DNA from: Janibacter alkaliphilus
GTDB taxonomy: Bacteria; Actinomycetota; Actinomycetes; Actinomycetales; Dermatophilaceae
Assembly (NCBI RefSeq): GCF_013408565.1
Contig: NZ_JACBZX010000001.1
Coordinates: forward strand, 2,170,001 to 2,234,000
Length of the DNA stretch: 64,000 nucleotides
Direction: 5' to 3'
In this document: one piece after another, positions 45,309 to 55,030 of the stretch
Layout: each line of letters starts with the position of its first letter
Numbering within the stretch: position 1 is the first letter of the stretch
Translations under genes and position numbers: made by a program
The notes under the pieces: model-generated
Databases searched by the model: none
What the model saw: the letters and a program-made list of their open reading frames with translations, nothing else
Told to the model about the DNA's origin: nothing

Positions 45309-48203
45309 ATGACCGCGCCCGCAGCCACGCCCGACGGGGAGGTCGGTGCCGCCGACCTCGTCGCGGCGCTGCGCCGAGCCGGCCTGGGCGACGTCCGCGA
45401 CGACGACCTCAGCCGCGGTATCTACGCCGCCGACGCCTCGATCTACCGCGTCCCCCCGCGCGCGGTCGTCCTGCCCCGGGACACCGACGAGATCGCCGCG
45501 GCCCTCGCCGTCTGCCGCGACCTCGGGGTGCCCCTGACCGCTCGCGGCGCCGGCACCTCCTGCGCCGGCAACGCCATCGGCCCCGGCGTCGTCCTCGACA
45601 CCTCCCGCTACCTCGACCAGGTGCTCGAGGTCGACCGGGAGAGCGGCACCGCCCTGGTCCAGCCGGGCACCGTGCACGCCACCCTGCAGCGCGCCGCGCA
45701 GGCCGAGGGGCTGCGGTTCGGACCCGACCCCTCCAGCCACACCCGCTGCGTCATCGGCGGGATGATCGGCAACAACGCCTGCGGCAACCGCGCCCTGGGC
45801 TACGGCCGCACCAGCGACAACGTCACCGCGATGAACCTGCTCACCGCCGACGGCGGCGCGCTGCAGGCGACCACCGGCGTGCCGGGCGTCCCCGGCGCCG
45901 CGGGAGCGCCGATCCTGGTCGGCGACGACGCGCTGGTGCAGCGGCTCACCGACCTCACCGACGCCCACCTGGCCGACATCCGCACCCACCTGGGCACCTT
46001 CGGCCGGCAGGTCTCCGGCTACGCCCTGGAGCACCTGCTGCCCGAGCGCGGCCGCGACGTCGGCCGGATGCTCGTCGGCTCCGAGGGCACCCTCGCGGTG
46101 GTGACGCAGGCCCGGGTCCGGCTGGTCACCGACCCGCCGGCCACCTGCCTGGTCGCGCTCGGCTTCGCCGACATCTACGCCGCCGGGGACGTCGCCGCCA
46201 GCCTCAAGGACCTCGGAGCCGTCGCCGCCGAGGGCATCGACTCCCGGATCGTCGGGGTCACCCGGCGCCGCCGCGGCCCGGCCCACGTCCCCGAGCTGCC
46301 CGGCGGCCAGGCCTGGCTCTTCGTCGAGGTCACCGGCGAGGACGCCGCCGCGGCCCGCGCCGCCGCCGAACGGGTCCGCCAGCAGGTCCCGGCGCTGGAC
46401 GCCCGGGTGGTCACCGACCCGGTCGAGGCCCGGGCGCTGTGGCGGATCCGCGAGGACGGCGCCGGGCTCGCCGGGCGCAGCCCCCGGGACCGGCCGGCGC
46501 ACGCCGGGTGGGAGGACGCCGCCGTGCCGCCGGCACGGATGGGCGACTACCTGCGCGACTTCGACGCCCTGCTGGCCGAGCACGACGTCACCGGGCTGCC
46601 CTACGGCCACTTCGCCGACGGCTGCCTGCACATCCGCCTCGACCTCGACCTGGACACCCCCGGCGCCGAAGGGCGCTACCGCGCCTTCGTCGAGGACGCC
46701 GCCGACCTCGTCGCCCGGCACGGCGGCTCCCTCTCCGGAGAGCACGGCGACGGCCGTGCCCGCAGCGCGCTGCTGCCGCGGATGTACCCGCAGCAGATCA
46801 TCGACCTCTTCGCCCTGGTCAAGCGCGCCTTCGACCCCGACGGCCTGCTCAACCCCGGCGTGCTCGTCGACCCCGCCCCGGCCGAGGCCGACCTGCGCAT
46901 CCCACGGGCGCGGCGGGTCACCACCAGCCTGCCGCTGGCCTTCTCCTACCCCGAGGACGACGGCAACCTCACCCAGGCGGTGCACCGCTGCACCGGCGTC
47001 GGCAAGTGCCGCGCCGCGGGTACCTCCAGCACCGTCATGTGCCCGAGCTACCTGGCGACGAAGGAGGAGAAGGACTCCACCCGCGGCCGGGCCCGGGCGC
47101 TGCAGGAGATGCTCGACGGCGGCACCGTCGGCGGCGGCTGGCGCGACCCGGCGGTGCACGAGGCGCTCGACCTGTGCCTGTCCTGCAAGGGCTGCGCCAG
47201 CGACTGCCCGACCGGCATCGACATGGCCACCTACAAGTCCGAGGTGCTGCACCAGAGCTACCGCGGGCGGCTGCGCCCGCGCAGCCACTACACCCTGGGC
47301 CGGCTGCCGCAGATGGCCCGGCTCGCCTCGCGGGCGCCTCGCCTGGTCAACGCCCTGACCTCGCTGCCCGGCGTCAAGCGGCTGACCCTGCCGCTCGGCG
47401 GCGTCGACCCGCGCCGCAGCATCCCCGCCTTCGCCCGGCAGACCTTCCGATCCTGGGCCACCGACGAGGGGCTGGTCCGCCCGGTCGCGCAGATGGCGCA
47501 GGTCGAGGGGGCGGTGGCGCTCTTCGTCGACTCCTTCACCGACAGCTTCTCGCCGCAGGTCGGCCACGCCGCCGTGTCCGTGCTGCGGCAGGCGGGGCTG
47601 ACCCCCTTCGTCCCGCCGGAACGGCTCTGCTGCGGGCTCACCTTCATCTCCACCGGCCAGCTGGACGCCGCCGGGCGCACCCTCACCGAGGCGGCCGAGG
47701 TGCTGGCCCCGGTCGTCGACGCCGGCATCCCGGTCCTCGGGCTGGAGCCCAGCTGCACCGCGGCGCTGCGCCACGACCTGCCGCGCCTGGTGCCCGGCGA
47801 GGCCGCGCAGCGGGTGGCCTCCGGGGTGCGCACCCTCGCCGAGCTGCTCACCGCGCTGCCCGGCTGGACCCCGCCGGACCTGACCGGCACCACCGTCGTC
47901 GCGCAGCCGCACTGCCACCAGCACGCGGTGATGAGCTTCGCCGCCGACGAGCAGCTGCTGCGCGCCACCGGCGCCGAGGTCACCCGGATCGGCGGGTGCT
48001 GCGGGCTGGCCGGCAACTTCGGCGTCGAGCTCGGCCACTACGAGGTGAGCGTCGAGGTCGCCCGCCAGCAGCTGCTGCCGGCGATCGAGGCGATGCCGAC
48101 GGGGGCGGTGCTGCTGGCCGACGGCTTCTCCTGCCAGACCCAGGTCGCCGATCTCACCGAGACCCGGGCGATCCACCTCGCCGAGCTGCTCGCCGACGCC
48201 TGA
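45309..48203 (+). CDS. FAD-linked oxidase fused to Fe-S/CCG domains (GlcD-GlcF-type 2-hydroxyacid dehydrogenase)
   Basis: A 964-residue protein. The N-terminal PCMH FAD domain (about 35-270) has LTARGAGTSCAGNAIGPGVV, GGMIGNNACGNRALGYG and GRMLVGSEGTLAVVTQARV. The FAD-oxidase C domain (about 280-540) ends SLSGEHGDGRARSALLPRMY and DPDGLLNPGVLVDP. A bacterial ferredoxin-like segment has C-x5-C pairs (HRCTGVGKCR) and CLSCKGCASDCPTG. Two CCG-type heterodisulfide-reductase-like motifs are CCGLTF and GGCCGLAGNFG. D-lactate or glycolate are the likely substrates; none is proven. ATG 45309 has GGAGAGG upstream. Confidence 0.9.
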   Translation: MTAPAATPDGEVGAADLVAALRRAGLGDVRDDDLSRGIYAADASIYRVPPRAVVLPRDTDEIAAALAVCRDLGVPLTARGAGTSCAGNAIGPGVVLDTSRYLDQVLEVDRESGTALVQPGTVHATLQRAAQAEGLRFGPDPSSHTRCVIGGMIGNNACGNRALGYGRTSDNVTAMNLLTADGGALQATTGVPGVPGAAGAPILVGDDALVQRLTDLTDAHLADIRTHLGTFGRQVSGYALEHLLPERGRDVGRMLVGSEGTLAVVTQARVRLVTDPPATCLVALGFADIYAAGDVAASLKDLGAVAAEGIDSRIVGVTRRRRGPAHVPELPGGQAWLFVEVTGEDAAAARAAAERVRQQVPALDARVVTDPVEARALWRIREDGAGLAGRSPRDRPAHAGWEDAAVPPARMGDYLRDFDALLAEHDVTGLPYGHFADGCLHIRLDLDLDTPGAEGRYRAFVEDAADLVARHGGSLSGEHGDGRARSALLPRMYPQQIIDLFALVKRAFDPDGLLNPGVLVDPAPAEADLRIPRARRVTTSLPLAFSYPEDDGNLTQAVHRCTGVGKCRAAGTSSTVMCPSYLATKEEKDSTRGRARALQEMLDGGTVGGGWRDPAVHEALDLCLSCKGCASDCPTGIDMATYKSEVLHQSYRGRLRPRSHYTLGRLPQMARLASRAPRLVNALTSLPGVKRLTLPLGGVDPRRSIPAFARQTFRSWATDEGLVRPVAQMAQVEGAVALFVDSFTDSFSPQVGHAAVSVLRQAGLTPFVPPERLCCGLTFISTGQLDAAGRTLTEAAEVLAPVVDAGIPVLGLEPSCTAALRHDLPRLVPGEAAQRVASGVRTLAELLTALPGWTPPDLTGTTVVAQPHCHQHAVMSFAADEQLLRATGAEVTRIGGCCGLAGNFGVELGHYEVSVEVARQQLLPAIEAMPTGAVLLADGFSCQTQVADLTETRAIHLAELLADA

Positions 48204-48226
48204 TCCGACCCACGGACGACGCCGCC

Positions 48227-48232
48227 TACGCT
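48227..48232 (+). promoter_or_regulatory. -10 element of the leaderless DUF2344 transcript
   Basis: TACGCT is followed 8 bases later by ATG 48241. Confidence 0.55.
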
Positions 48233-48240
48233 GGTGCCCC

Positions 48241-48975
48241 ATGGCCAGGCAGCGCACCCCCGACGGACCCCCACCGCCGCCACCGGTGCAGAAGCTGCGG
48301 GTGCAGTACGCGCGCCGCGGCCGGCTCCGCTTCTCCAGCACCCGCGACTTCGCCCGCGCCCTGGAGCGGGCGCTGCGCCGCTCCGGGGTGCCGATGGCCT
48401 TCTCCGCCGGCTTCCACCCGCACCCCAAGATCTCCTACGCCAACGGTGCCCCGACCGGCACCGCCAGCGAGGCCGAGTACTTCGAGATCTCGGTGACCGA
48501 GCAGGTCGACCCCGAGGCCGTGGCCAGGGCGCTGGACGCGGCGCTCCCGGACGGGATCGACGTGGTCACCGTCGTCGAGGCCCGCCCCGGGGCGCTGGCG
48601 GACCGTCTCGAGGCCAGCGCGTGGCGGCTGCGCTTCGACGGCGTCACGCCGGCCGAGCTGCAGACGGCCCTGGACGCCTTCCTCGCCGAGGAGACCGTCG
48701 AGGTCAGCCGCATGTTCAAGCGCGGGCCGCGCACCTTCGACGCCCGGCAGCCGGTGGCGCGGGCGGGTATCGCCCCGGCCGAGGACCCCTCGTGTGCGAT
48801 ACTCGAGATGGTCGTGCGGCACACCACACCTGCCGTACGCCCCGACGATGTCGTCAGCGCGATCACCGCTGTCAGCACGTTCGCACCGCCTCGGGCGCCG
48901 ATGGTGACCCGGCTGGCGCAAGGGACGTGGCACAGCGACACCGCGACGATCGGCGACCCGCTCGCCGGCGACTGA
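48241..48975 (+). CDS. TIGR03936 family radical-SAM-associated protein (DUF2344)
   Basis: A 244-residue protein matching DUF2344 (KLRVQYARRGRLRFSSTRDF, RRSGVPMAFSAGFHPHPKIS, GTASEAEYFEI). In many genomes it follows, or is fused to, the TIGR03960 radical SAM protein and lies before RNase E/G and rplU; a role in RNA or tRNA modification has been suggested but not shown. Its usual partner is at 41265-43247, with 5 kb of other genes between, so it now depends on its own leaderless promoter. Confidence 0.88.
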   Translation: MARQRTPDGPPPPPPVQKLRVQYARRGRLRFSSTRDFARALERALRRSGVPMAFSAGFHPHPKISYANGAPTGTASEAEYFEISVTEQVDPEAVARALDAALPDGIDVVTVVEARPGALADRLEASAWRLRFDGVTPAELQTALDAFLAEETVEVSRMFKRGPRTFDARQPVARAGIAPAEDPSCAILEMVVRHTTPAVRPDDVVSAITAVSTFAPPRAPMVTRLAQGTWHSDTATIGDPLAGD

Positions 48976-49139
48976 CCGACCTCGGCGGCCCGGAGGCTGA
49001 CGCGCCCGGCGCGAACCCCTCACCGGGCAGCACGGACTTTGCTCGCGGCCCAGGAGGCCGCACAGCCGCACCGGCGGCCGGGCGACGCCCCCGAGAGGGC
49101 GTGGTGTGGGGTACCGGCGCGGTGCACGGAAGGTGCCAG

Positions 49140-51956
49140 ATGGCTCCGAACGACGAGAACACCAGCAACGAACCGGGCACCGAGACCCCGCAGGCGGCAG
49201 CCGCCCCCGGTCTCGGCCTCCTCTTCCAGGCCCCGGAGCCGGTCGCCGCACCGCCGCGCCGCGCTCCCAAGGACGACGCTCCCGATCCGCAGGACCGGGA
49301 CGACGAGCCCTCCTCGCGTGGCGAGCAGGACGACGACGGCGACGGGCAGGGCGGCGGACGCCGCCGCCGCCGCGGCGGGCGCGGCCGCAACAGGGGCGAC
49401 GACGACGGTGGTCGCGACGACGGCGACCAGGACTCCGGCCAGGACCAGGGCGCTCGCGGCGGCTCGGCCAAGGGCGGTTCCGGCAAGGGCGCCTCGGGCA
49501 AGGGCGGTTCCGGCAAGGGCGGCTCTGCCCAGGACGCTGAGGAGGACAAGGGCGCGGACAGCTCGGGGTCCTCCAAGGGCGGTTCCGGCAAGGGCGGCAA
49601 GGGCAAGAAGAAGTCCGGTCAGGGATCCGGGGGCGGCGCGGCCGACCAGGGCTCCGCGGCGGACGACGCCGGCGACAGCGGCGACGACCAGCCCGCCGAC
49701 GAGCAGGGCTCCGACTCCGGCGACGACGGGGACGGCGAGGGCGGCAGCCGCCGGCGTCGCCGGCGCCGCCGCGGCGGCGGTGGCGGTGGTGGCGGGCAGG
49801 ACGACCCGCCCGGCACCGTGACCAAGGTCCGCGAGGGCCGCAAGGAGCGCGACGAGCCCAAGGCGATCAAGGGCAGCACCCGGCTGGAGGCGAAGAAGCA
49901 GCGTCGCCGCGAGGGTCGTGAGGCCGGGCGCCGGCGCACGATCATCACCGAGGCCGAGTTCCTCGCCCGGCGGGAGAGCGTCGAGCGGGTCATGGTGGTC
50001 CGCCAGCAGGAGGAGCGCACCCAGATCGGGGTGCTCGAGGACGACATCCTCGTCGAGCACTACGTCTCCCGGGAGACGACCTCGACCATGGTCGGCAACG
50101 TCTACCTCGGCCGGGTGCAGAACGTCCTGCCCAGCATGGAGGCCGCCTTCGTCGACATCGGCAAGGGCCGCAACGCGGTGCTCTACGCCGGTGAGGTGAA
50201 CTGGGAGGCCCAGGGCGTCGGCAACGGCCAGGCCCGGCGCATCGAGAACGCGCTCAGCTCCGGCGACTCCGTCCTGGTCCAGGTGACCAAGGACCCGATC
50301 GGGCACAAGGGCGCCCGCCTGACCAGCCAGATCTCGCTGCCGGGCCGCTACCTCGTCTACGTGCCCGAGGGCAGCATGACCGGCATCTCCCGCAAGCTCC
50401 CGGACACCGAGCGGGCCCGGCTGAAGTCGATCCTCAAGGAGGTCGTCCCGGACAGCGCCGGGGTGATCGTGCGCACCGCCGCAGAGGGGGCCTCCGAGGA
50501 AGAGCTGCGCCGCGACGTCCAGCGCCTCACCAGCGCCTGGGACAAGCTCAGCGCGAAGGCGGAGCAGAAGAAGGAGAAGAAGGCCAGCGCCGGCGGGGCC
50601 CCGACCCTGCTGCACGCCGAGCCGGACATGACCGTCCGGGTCATCCGCGACATCTTCAACGAGGACTTCGCCTCCATGGTGGTCCAGGGCGAGACCGCCT
50701 GGCAGCAGATCAAGAGCTACGTCGGCGAGGTCGCGCCCGACCTGGCCGACCGGATCAGCCGGTTCACCGGCGAGGGCGACGTCTTCGCCGAGCACCGGAT
50801 CGACGAGGCGATCGCCAAGGCGATGGACCGCAAGGTGTGGCTGCCCTCCGGCGGCTCCCTGGTCATCGACCGGACCGAGGCGATGACGGTCGTCGACGTC
50901 AACACCGGCAAGTTCACCGGCTCCGGGGGCAACCTCGAGGAGACGGTCACCAAGAACAACCTCGAGGCCGCCGAGGAGATCGTCCGCCAGCTGCGGCTGC
51001 GCGACATCGGCGGGATCATCGTCGTCGACTTCATCGACATGGTGCTGGAGTCCAACCGCGACCTCGTCGTGCGCCGTCTGCTGGAGTGCCTGGGCCGGGA
51101 CCGGACCAAGCACCAGGTCGCCGAGGTCACCTCGCTCGGCCTGGTGCAGATGACCCGCAAGCGGGTCGGCTCCGGGCTCATCGAGGTCTTCTCCGAGCCG
51201 TGCGAGCACTGCGGCGGACGCGGCATCGTCGTGCACTCCGAGCCCGTCGAGCACCACCACTCCGGTGGTGGCAACGGCGGCAACGGTGGCGGCAGCAACA
51301 GCGGCGGCGGCCGGGGTCGAGGCGGCCGCAAGGGCGGCAGGAGCAAGGGCAACGACCAGGCCGAGGCGCCCGAGCCGAACGGCCCGAGCGCCGCCCAGAT
51401 CGCCGCCGCGGCGCACGCCGCCGCGGTCAAGAGCATCGCCGGCGAGTCCAGCGAGGACGATGTCGCCGAGCTGCCCGCGGTGGCCGAGATCGACGGCGAC
51501 GAGGACACCGCGGCGACCAGCGAGGTCGAGTCCCCGCAGGAGGAGACCGTCGCCGACGAGATCGCCTCGGACTCCGGCGAGGTCGACCTGGCGCCCGAGG
51601 ACGCCGACGACGAGCCGGTGACCGCCGGCCAGGACGAGCAGCGGTCCGAGGAGCCGGCGGCGGCCGCGCAGCCCACCGCCGAGACGTCGCGGGCCCCCGA
51701 GCCCGCGTCGGCGCCGCGGCGTCGGGGAGGTCGCCGCGGCGCCTCCAGCTCGGGGACCGCGGTCTCGCTGCAGCCGGTCGACCTCACCGCCAGCACCTCC
51801 GGCGGTCAGACCCTGACCACCGTGGCCGCCGAGAGCGGCGACGCCGCCACGGCGCCCACCGCCGACCCCGAGCCGAGCGCGCCGGCCCGCCGCAAGCGCA
51901 AGCGGGTCACCGCCCAGGCCGGCCCGCCGAAGGCGGACGAGACCGACCAGGGCTGA
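49140..51956 (+). CDS. rne: Ribonuclease E/G family protein
   Basis: A 938-residue endoribonuclease for rRNA/tRNA processing and mRNA decay. Residues about 40-230 are disordered: acidic blocks, an RRRRRGGRGRNRG run and tandem GGSGKGGSGKG units, then KKQRRREGREAGRRR. The catalytic part begins near residue 290, with S1 domain VGNVYLGRVQNVLPSMEAAF and the RNase H-like/DNase I-like core TVVDVNTGKFTG and VVDFIDM with its metal-binding Asp residues. The Zn-link is CEHCGGRG (about 689-696). A Gly/Asn-rich and acidic C-terminal tail follows, ending in RRKRKRVTAQAG. ATG 49140 has GGAAGG upstream. Confidence 0.94.
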   Translation: MAPNDENTSNEPGTETPQAAAAPGLGLLFQAPEPVAAPPRRAPKDDAPDPQDRDDEPSSRGEQDDDGDGQGGGRRRRRGGRGRNRGDDDGGRDDGDQDSGQDQGARGGSAKGGSGKGASGKGGSGKGGSAQDAEEDKGADSSGSSKGGSGKGGKGKKKSGQGSGGGAADQGSAADDAGDSGDDQPADEQGSDSGDDGDGEGGSRRRRRRRRGGGGGGGGQDDPPGTVTKVREGRKERDEPKAIKGSTRLEAKKQRRREGREAGRRRTIITEAEFLARRESVERVMVVRQQEERTQIGVLEDDILVEHYVSRETTSTMVGNVYLGRVQNVLPSMEAAFVDIGKGRNAVLYAGEVNWEAQGVGNGQARRIENALSSGDSVLVQVTKDPIGHKGARLTSQISLPGRYLVYVPEGSMTGISRKLPDTERARLKSILKEVVPDSAGVIVRTAAEGASEEELRRDVQRLTSAWDKLSAKAEQKKEKKASAGGAPTLLHAEPDMTVRVIRDIFNEDFASMVVQGETAWQQIKSYVGEVAPDLADRISRFTGEGDVFAEHRIDEAIAKAMDRKVWLPSGGSLVIDRTEAMTVVDVNTGKFTGSGGNLEETVTKNNLEAAEEIVRQLRLRDIGGIIVVDFIDMVLESNRDLVVRRLLECLGRDRTKHQVAEVTSLGLVQMTRKRVGSGLIEVFSEPCEHCGGRGIVVHSEPVEHHHSGGGNGGNGGGSNSGGGRGRGGRKGGRSKGNDQAEAPEPNGPSAAQIAAAAHAAAVKSIAGESSEDDVAELPAVAEIDGDEDTAATSEVESPQEETVADEIASDSGEVDLAPEDADDEPVTAGQDEQRSEEPAAAAQPTAETSRAPEPASAPRRRGGRRGASSSGTAVSLQPVDLTASTSGGQTLTTVAAESGDAATAPTADPEPSAPARRKRKRVTAQAGPPKADETDQG

Positions 51957-51984
51957 GCACGACGATGCTGTCCTCGGTGCGCCT

Positions 51985-52587
51985 GTGACCCGGCGGCTGC
52001 TGCTGGCGCTGGCGCTGCTGACGATGCTGACCGCGGGATGCTCGGTCCAGGTCGGGGGAGAGGACGGGGCGACCAGCGGCAGCGGCGAGAACTCGTCCTT
52101 CACCGAGGCCGGGGTCGCCCGCATCGAGGACGAGGGCCGGGCGGTCCTCGACCTGCGCGAGGCCGGGCTGAGCGCGCAGGACCTCGGCGCCGCCGACGGG
52201 GAGCGCCTGCGGGACCTGGACGTGGAGGACGCCGCCGACCCCGTCACCCTCGTGGTCCGCGGCAGCCAGGGGGACCTCGAGGTCGAGGCCCGCAGCATCC
52301 GCTGCCTCGTCGGTCCGGAGGGCCAGATCGACTCGGTGGCGGTCTTCCACCGCGCGCCCGACCAGGAGGCCCTGCTGGCCGCGCTGGAGGAGATCGGCGG
52401 CACCGTCGGCGCCGACACCACCCGGGTCGACTCCTTCGCCGGGTCGGTGCGCTCGCAGCCCGAGCAGGAGCGGGACGTCTGGGGCAACGGCGCCGACGCG
52501 CTCGGCTTCGACGTCGGCCTGCACCCGGTCTACGCGCCGGACGCCGACGCCCAGGTGCTCGAGCTGCAGCTGACCCCGCCCCGGTGA
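51985..52587 (+). CDS. Hypothetical lipoprotein
   Basis: Not recognised beyond its type. The 200-residue precursor starts MTRRLLLALALLTMLTAGC, a lipoprotein signal with acylated Cys at residue 19. A Gly/Ser linker and an acidic, probably alpha/beta domain (IRCLVGPEGQIDSVAVFHRA) follow. GTG 51985 lies 28 bases after the rne stop, so it may share the rne transcript. No homologous function can be assigned. Confidence 0.65.
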   Translation: MTRRLLLALALLTMLTAGCSVQVGGEDGATSGSGENSSFTEAGVARIEDEGRAVLDLREAGLSAQDLGAADGERLRDLDVEDAADPVTLVVRGSQGDLEVEARSIRCLVGPEGQIDSVAVFHRAPDQEALLAALEEIGGTVGADTTRVDSFAGSVRSQPEQERDVWGNGADALGFDVGLHPVYAPDADAQVLELQLTPPR

Positions 52588-52630
52588 GCGCGCCGCCCCG
52601 CGCGGCCGGCCGATCCCGGAGCACGCCGGT

Positions 52631-52659
52631 TTGGCCGGTCCCGCCGGGCCCGGTATCGT
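52631..52659 (+). promoter_or_regulatory. Promoter of rplU-rpmA
   Basis: TTGGCC (52631-52636), 17 bp, then TATCGT (52654-52659) is the clearest -35/-10 pair in the window. It leaves a leader of about 115 nt before rplU, which may carry ribosomal-protein autoregulation; I see no conserved element in it. Confidence 0.65.
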
Positions 52660-52780
52660 GGAGTGCTGGTGCGCCCACCGAGCGGATGCCCCGCGCCTCA
52701 GGACCCCGTCCTGAGCCGCAGGTCCTATCGGCCGGTCAGACAGAGCGAGCGCCCCAGGAACCGAAAGAGAGTCTCACCCG

Positions 52781-53089
52781 ATGTACGCGATCGTTCGCGC
52801 CGGTGGCCGCCAGGAGAAGGTCTCCGTCGGCGACATCCTGCTCGTCAACAAGGTCAAGGGCGAGGCCGGTGACAGCCTCGAGCTGCAGCCGCTGCTCGTC
52901 GTCGACGGGTCCACCGTGACCAGCGACGCCGACAAGCTCGCCAAGGTCTCGGTCACCGCCGAGGTGGTCGGCCCCGCCAAGGGCCCGAAGATCACCATCA
53001 TGAAGTACAAGAACAAGACCGGGTACAAGAAGCGCCAGGGCCACCGCCAGCCGCTCACCCAGATCAAGATCACCGCGATCGACGCCTGA
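52781..53089 (+). CDS. rplU: 50S ribosomal protein L21
   Basis: A 102-residue large-subunit protein that matches L21 throughout: [20 protein letters not shown] at the start, then [17 protein letters not shown] and the C-terminal signature [15 protein letters not shown]. It is followed 33 bases later by rpmA, the standard L21-L27 pair. Confidence 0.97.
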   Translation: MYAIVRAGGRQEKVSVGDILLVNKVKGEAGDSLELQPLLVVDGSTVTSDADKLAKVSVTAEVVGPAKGPKITIMKYKNKTGYKKRQGHRQPLTQIKITAIDA

Positions 53090-53122
53090 TCGCGACCGGA
53101 CGAGAGACAAGGACGAACTGAC

Positions 53123-53383
53123 ATGGCATCCAAGAAGGGTGTGTCCTCGACCAAGAACGGTCGCGACTCCAACCCCCAGTACCTCGGCGTCAAGCGCTTC
53201 GGCGGCCAGGTCGTCGGCGCCGGCGAGATCCTCGTGCGCCAGCGCGGCACCCACTTCCACCCGGGCGAGAACGTCGGCCGGGGCGGCGACGACACCCTCT
53301 TCGCGCTCGCCGGCGGGTCCGTGGAGTTCGGCAGCAAGCGTGGCCGCAAGACGGTCAGCGTCGTCCCGTCGGACGTCGGCTGA
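53123..53383 (+). CDS. rpmA: 50S ribosomal protein L27
   Basis: An 86-residue protein with the L27 core [41 protein letters not shown] and DTLFALAGG. The N-terminus reads MASKKG where most homologues have MAHKKG. That flexible N-terminus reaches the peptidyl-transferase centre, so the His-to-Ser change is worth noting; actinobacterial variants exist. A strong terminator follows. Confidence 0.97.
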   Translation: MASKKGVSSTKNGRDSNPQYLGVKRFGGQVVGAGEILVRQRGTHFHPGENVGRGGDDTLFALAGGSVEFGSKRGRKTVSVVPSDVG

Positions 53384-53399
53384 CCCCAGCACCCCACCG

Positions 53400-53440
53400 C
53401 GAAGGGGGCGGGTCAGCGTGTCGCTGACCCGCCCCCTTCG
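53400..53440 (+). terminator. Strong hairpin terminator after rpmA
   Basis: A perfect 19-bp stem, CGAAGGGGGCGGGTCAGCG (53400-53418) with 53422-53440, has loop TGT. It is 16 bases after the stop and separates rplU-rpmA from obgE. Confidence 0.85.
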
Positions 53441-53512
53441 TCCGTCCCTCCCCGGCCCCGCGGGCCGGACGGGCACCGATCCCACCACCAGATCCGCCAG
53501 ACAGGAGCGAGC

Positions 53513-55030
53513 ATGACGACCTTCGTCGATCGTGTCGTGCTGCACGTCGAGGCCGGCAAGGGCGGCCACGGCGTGGCCTCCGTGCACCGCGAGAAGTTCA
53601 AGCCGCTCGGCGGCCCGGACGGCGGCAACGGGGGCAACGGCGGCGACGTCGTGCTCGTCGTCGACGACCAGAGCACCACCCTGCTGGACTACCACCGCAG
53701 CCCGCACCGCCGCGCCCAGAACGGCGCGCCCGGCGCCGGTGACGAGCGCGACGGGGCACGGGGCGACGACCTCGTCCTGGCGGTGCCCGAGGGCACCGTG
53801 GTGACGTCCCGCTCCGGACAGGTGCTCGCCGACCTCGTCGGCGCCGGCACCCGCTACGTCGCGGCCGAGGGCGGCCGCGGCGGCCTGGGCAACAAGGCGC
53901 TCTCCAGCCAGCGACGCAAGGCGCCCGGCTTCGCGCTGCTCGGCGAGCCGGGGGAGGCCCGGGACATCGTCCTGGAGCTGAAGTCGCTGGCCGACGTGGC
54001 CCTCATCGGCTTCCCCAGCGCCGGGAAGTCCTCGCTGGTCTCGGTGCTCTCCGCGGCGCGGCCGAAGATCGCCGACTACCCCTTCACCACCCTCGTGCCC
54101 AACCTCGGCGTGGTCACCGCCGGCGACCAGCGCTACACCGTCGCCGACGTGCCCGGCCTCATCCCCGGCGCCAGCGAGGGGCGCGGCCTGGGGCTGGAGT
54201 TCCTGCGGCACGTCGAGCGCTGCTCGGTGCTGGCGCACGTCGTCGACTGCGCCACCCTCGAGCCGGGACGGGACCCGCTGACCGACCTCGACGTCATCGA
54301 GGAGGAGCTGGCCGCCTACGTCGGCGACGACGCCCTCGGCGGGCGTCCGCTGGCCGAGCGCACCCGCGTGGTCGTGCTCAACAAGGCGGACGTGCCCGAG
54401 GCCGAGGAGCTGGCCGAGATGGTCCGGCCCGACCTGGAGGAGCGCGGCTACGAGGTGCACGTCGTCTCGGCGGTCGCCCGCACCGGGCTCAAGGAGCTCA
54501 CCTTCGCCCTCGCCCGGCACGTCGCCGCCGCCCGCGCCGAGGCCGACGCCGAGGTCGTCCCGCAGCGGGTCGTGCTGCGGCCGAAGGGGGTCGACGACGC
54601 CGGCTTCGTCGTCCGTCGCGAGGGCAGCGGCGACGACGAGGCCTTCCGGGTGATCGGTCGGCGGGTCACCCGCTGGGTGCACCAGACCGACTTCGCCAAC
54701 GACGAGGCGGTCGGCTACCTCGCCGACCGGCTGGCCCGCGCGGGCGTCGAGGAGGCGCTGGTGGAGGCAGGCGCCGTGGCCGGGTCGACCGTGCTCATCG
54801 GCGCCGAGGACGACGCGGTGGTCTTCGACTGGGAGCCGACCCTCGTCGGCGGCGCCGAGCTGCTCGGCGGGCGCGGCACCGACACCCGGCTCGACGAGCG
54901 CACCCGCCGCACCAGCGCCGAGCGCCGCGAGGAGTTCCACTCCCGCAAGGATGCCCAGACCGCTGCCCGCGAGGAGCTCGCCGCCGAGCGGGCCTCCGGC
55001 CGGTGGACCGACACCGACGAGGAGGGGTGA
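53513..55030 (+). CDS. obg: GTPase ObgE/CgtA
   Basis: An essential ribosome-associated GTPase linked to 50S assembly and stress responses. The 505 residues have the Gly-rich Obg fold (1-160; [39 protein letters not shown]). The G domain has G1 [11 protein letters not shown]2 [13 protein letters not shown]3 [16 protein letters not shown] and G4 NKAD. An OCT domain (about 355-440) and an Arg/Glu-rich tail follow. GGAGCG precedes the ATG by a short spacer. proB overlaps the stop as GTGA. Confidence 0.96.
   Translation: MTTFVDRVVLHVEAGKGGHGVASVHREKFKPLGGPDGGNGGNGGDVVLVVDDQSTTLLDYHRSPHRRAQNGAPGAGDERDGARGDDLVLAVPEGTVVTSRSGQVLADLVGAGTRYVAAEGGRGGLGNKALSSQRRKAPGFALLGEPGEARDIVLELKSLADVALIGFPSAGKSSLVSVLSAARPKIADYPFTTLVPNLGVVTAGDQRYTVADVPGLIPGASEGRGLGLEFLRHVERCSVLAHVVDCATLEPGRDPLTDLDVIEEELAAYVGDDALGGRPLAERTRVVVLNKADVPEAEELAEMVRPDLEERGYEVHVVSAVARTGLKELTFALARHVAAARAEADAEVVPQRVVLRPKGVDDAGFVVRREGSGDDEAFRVIGRRVTRWVHQTDFANDEAVGYLADRLARAGVEEALVEAGAVAGSTVLIGAEDDAVVFDWEPTLVGGAELLGGRGTDTRLDERTRRTSAERREEFHSRKDAQTAAREELAAERASGRWTDTDEEG

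Noticed and set aside
49020..52487. 1,155-residue minus-strand frame opposite rne
   Set aside because: Antisense shadow; long frames are expected opposite G/C-third-position genes.
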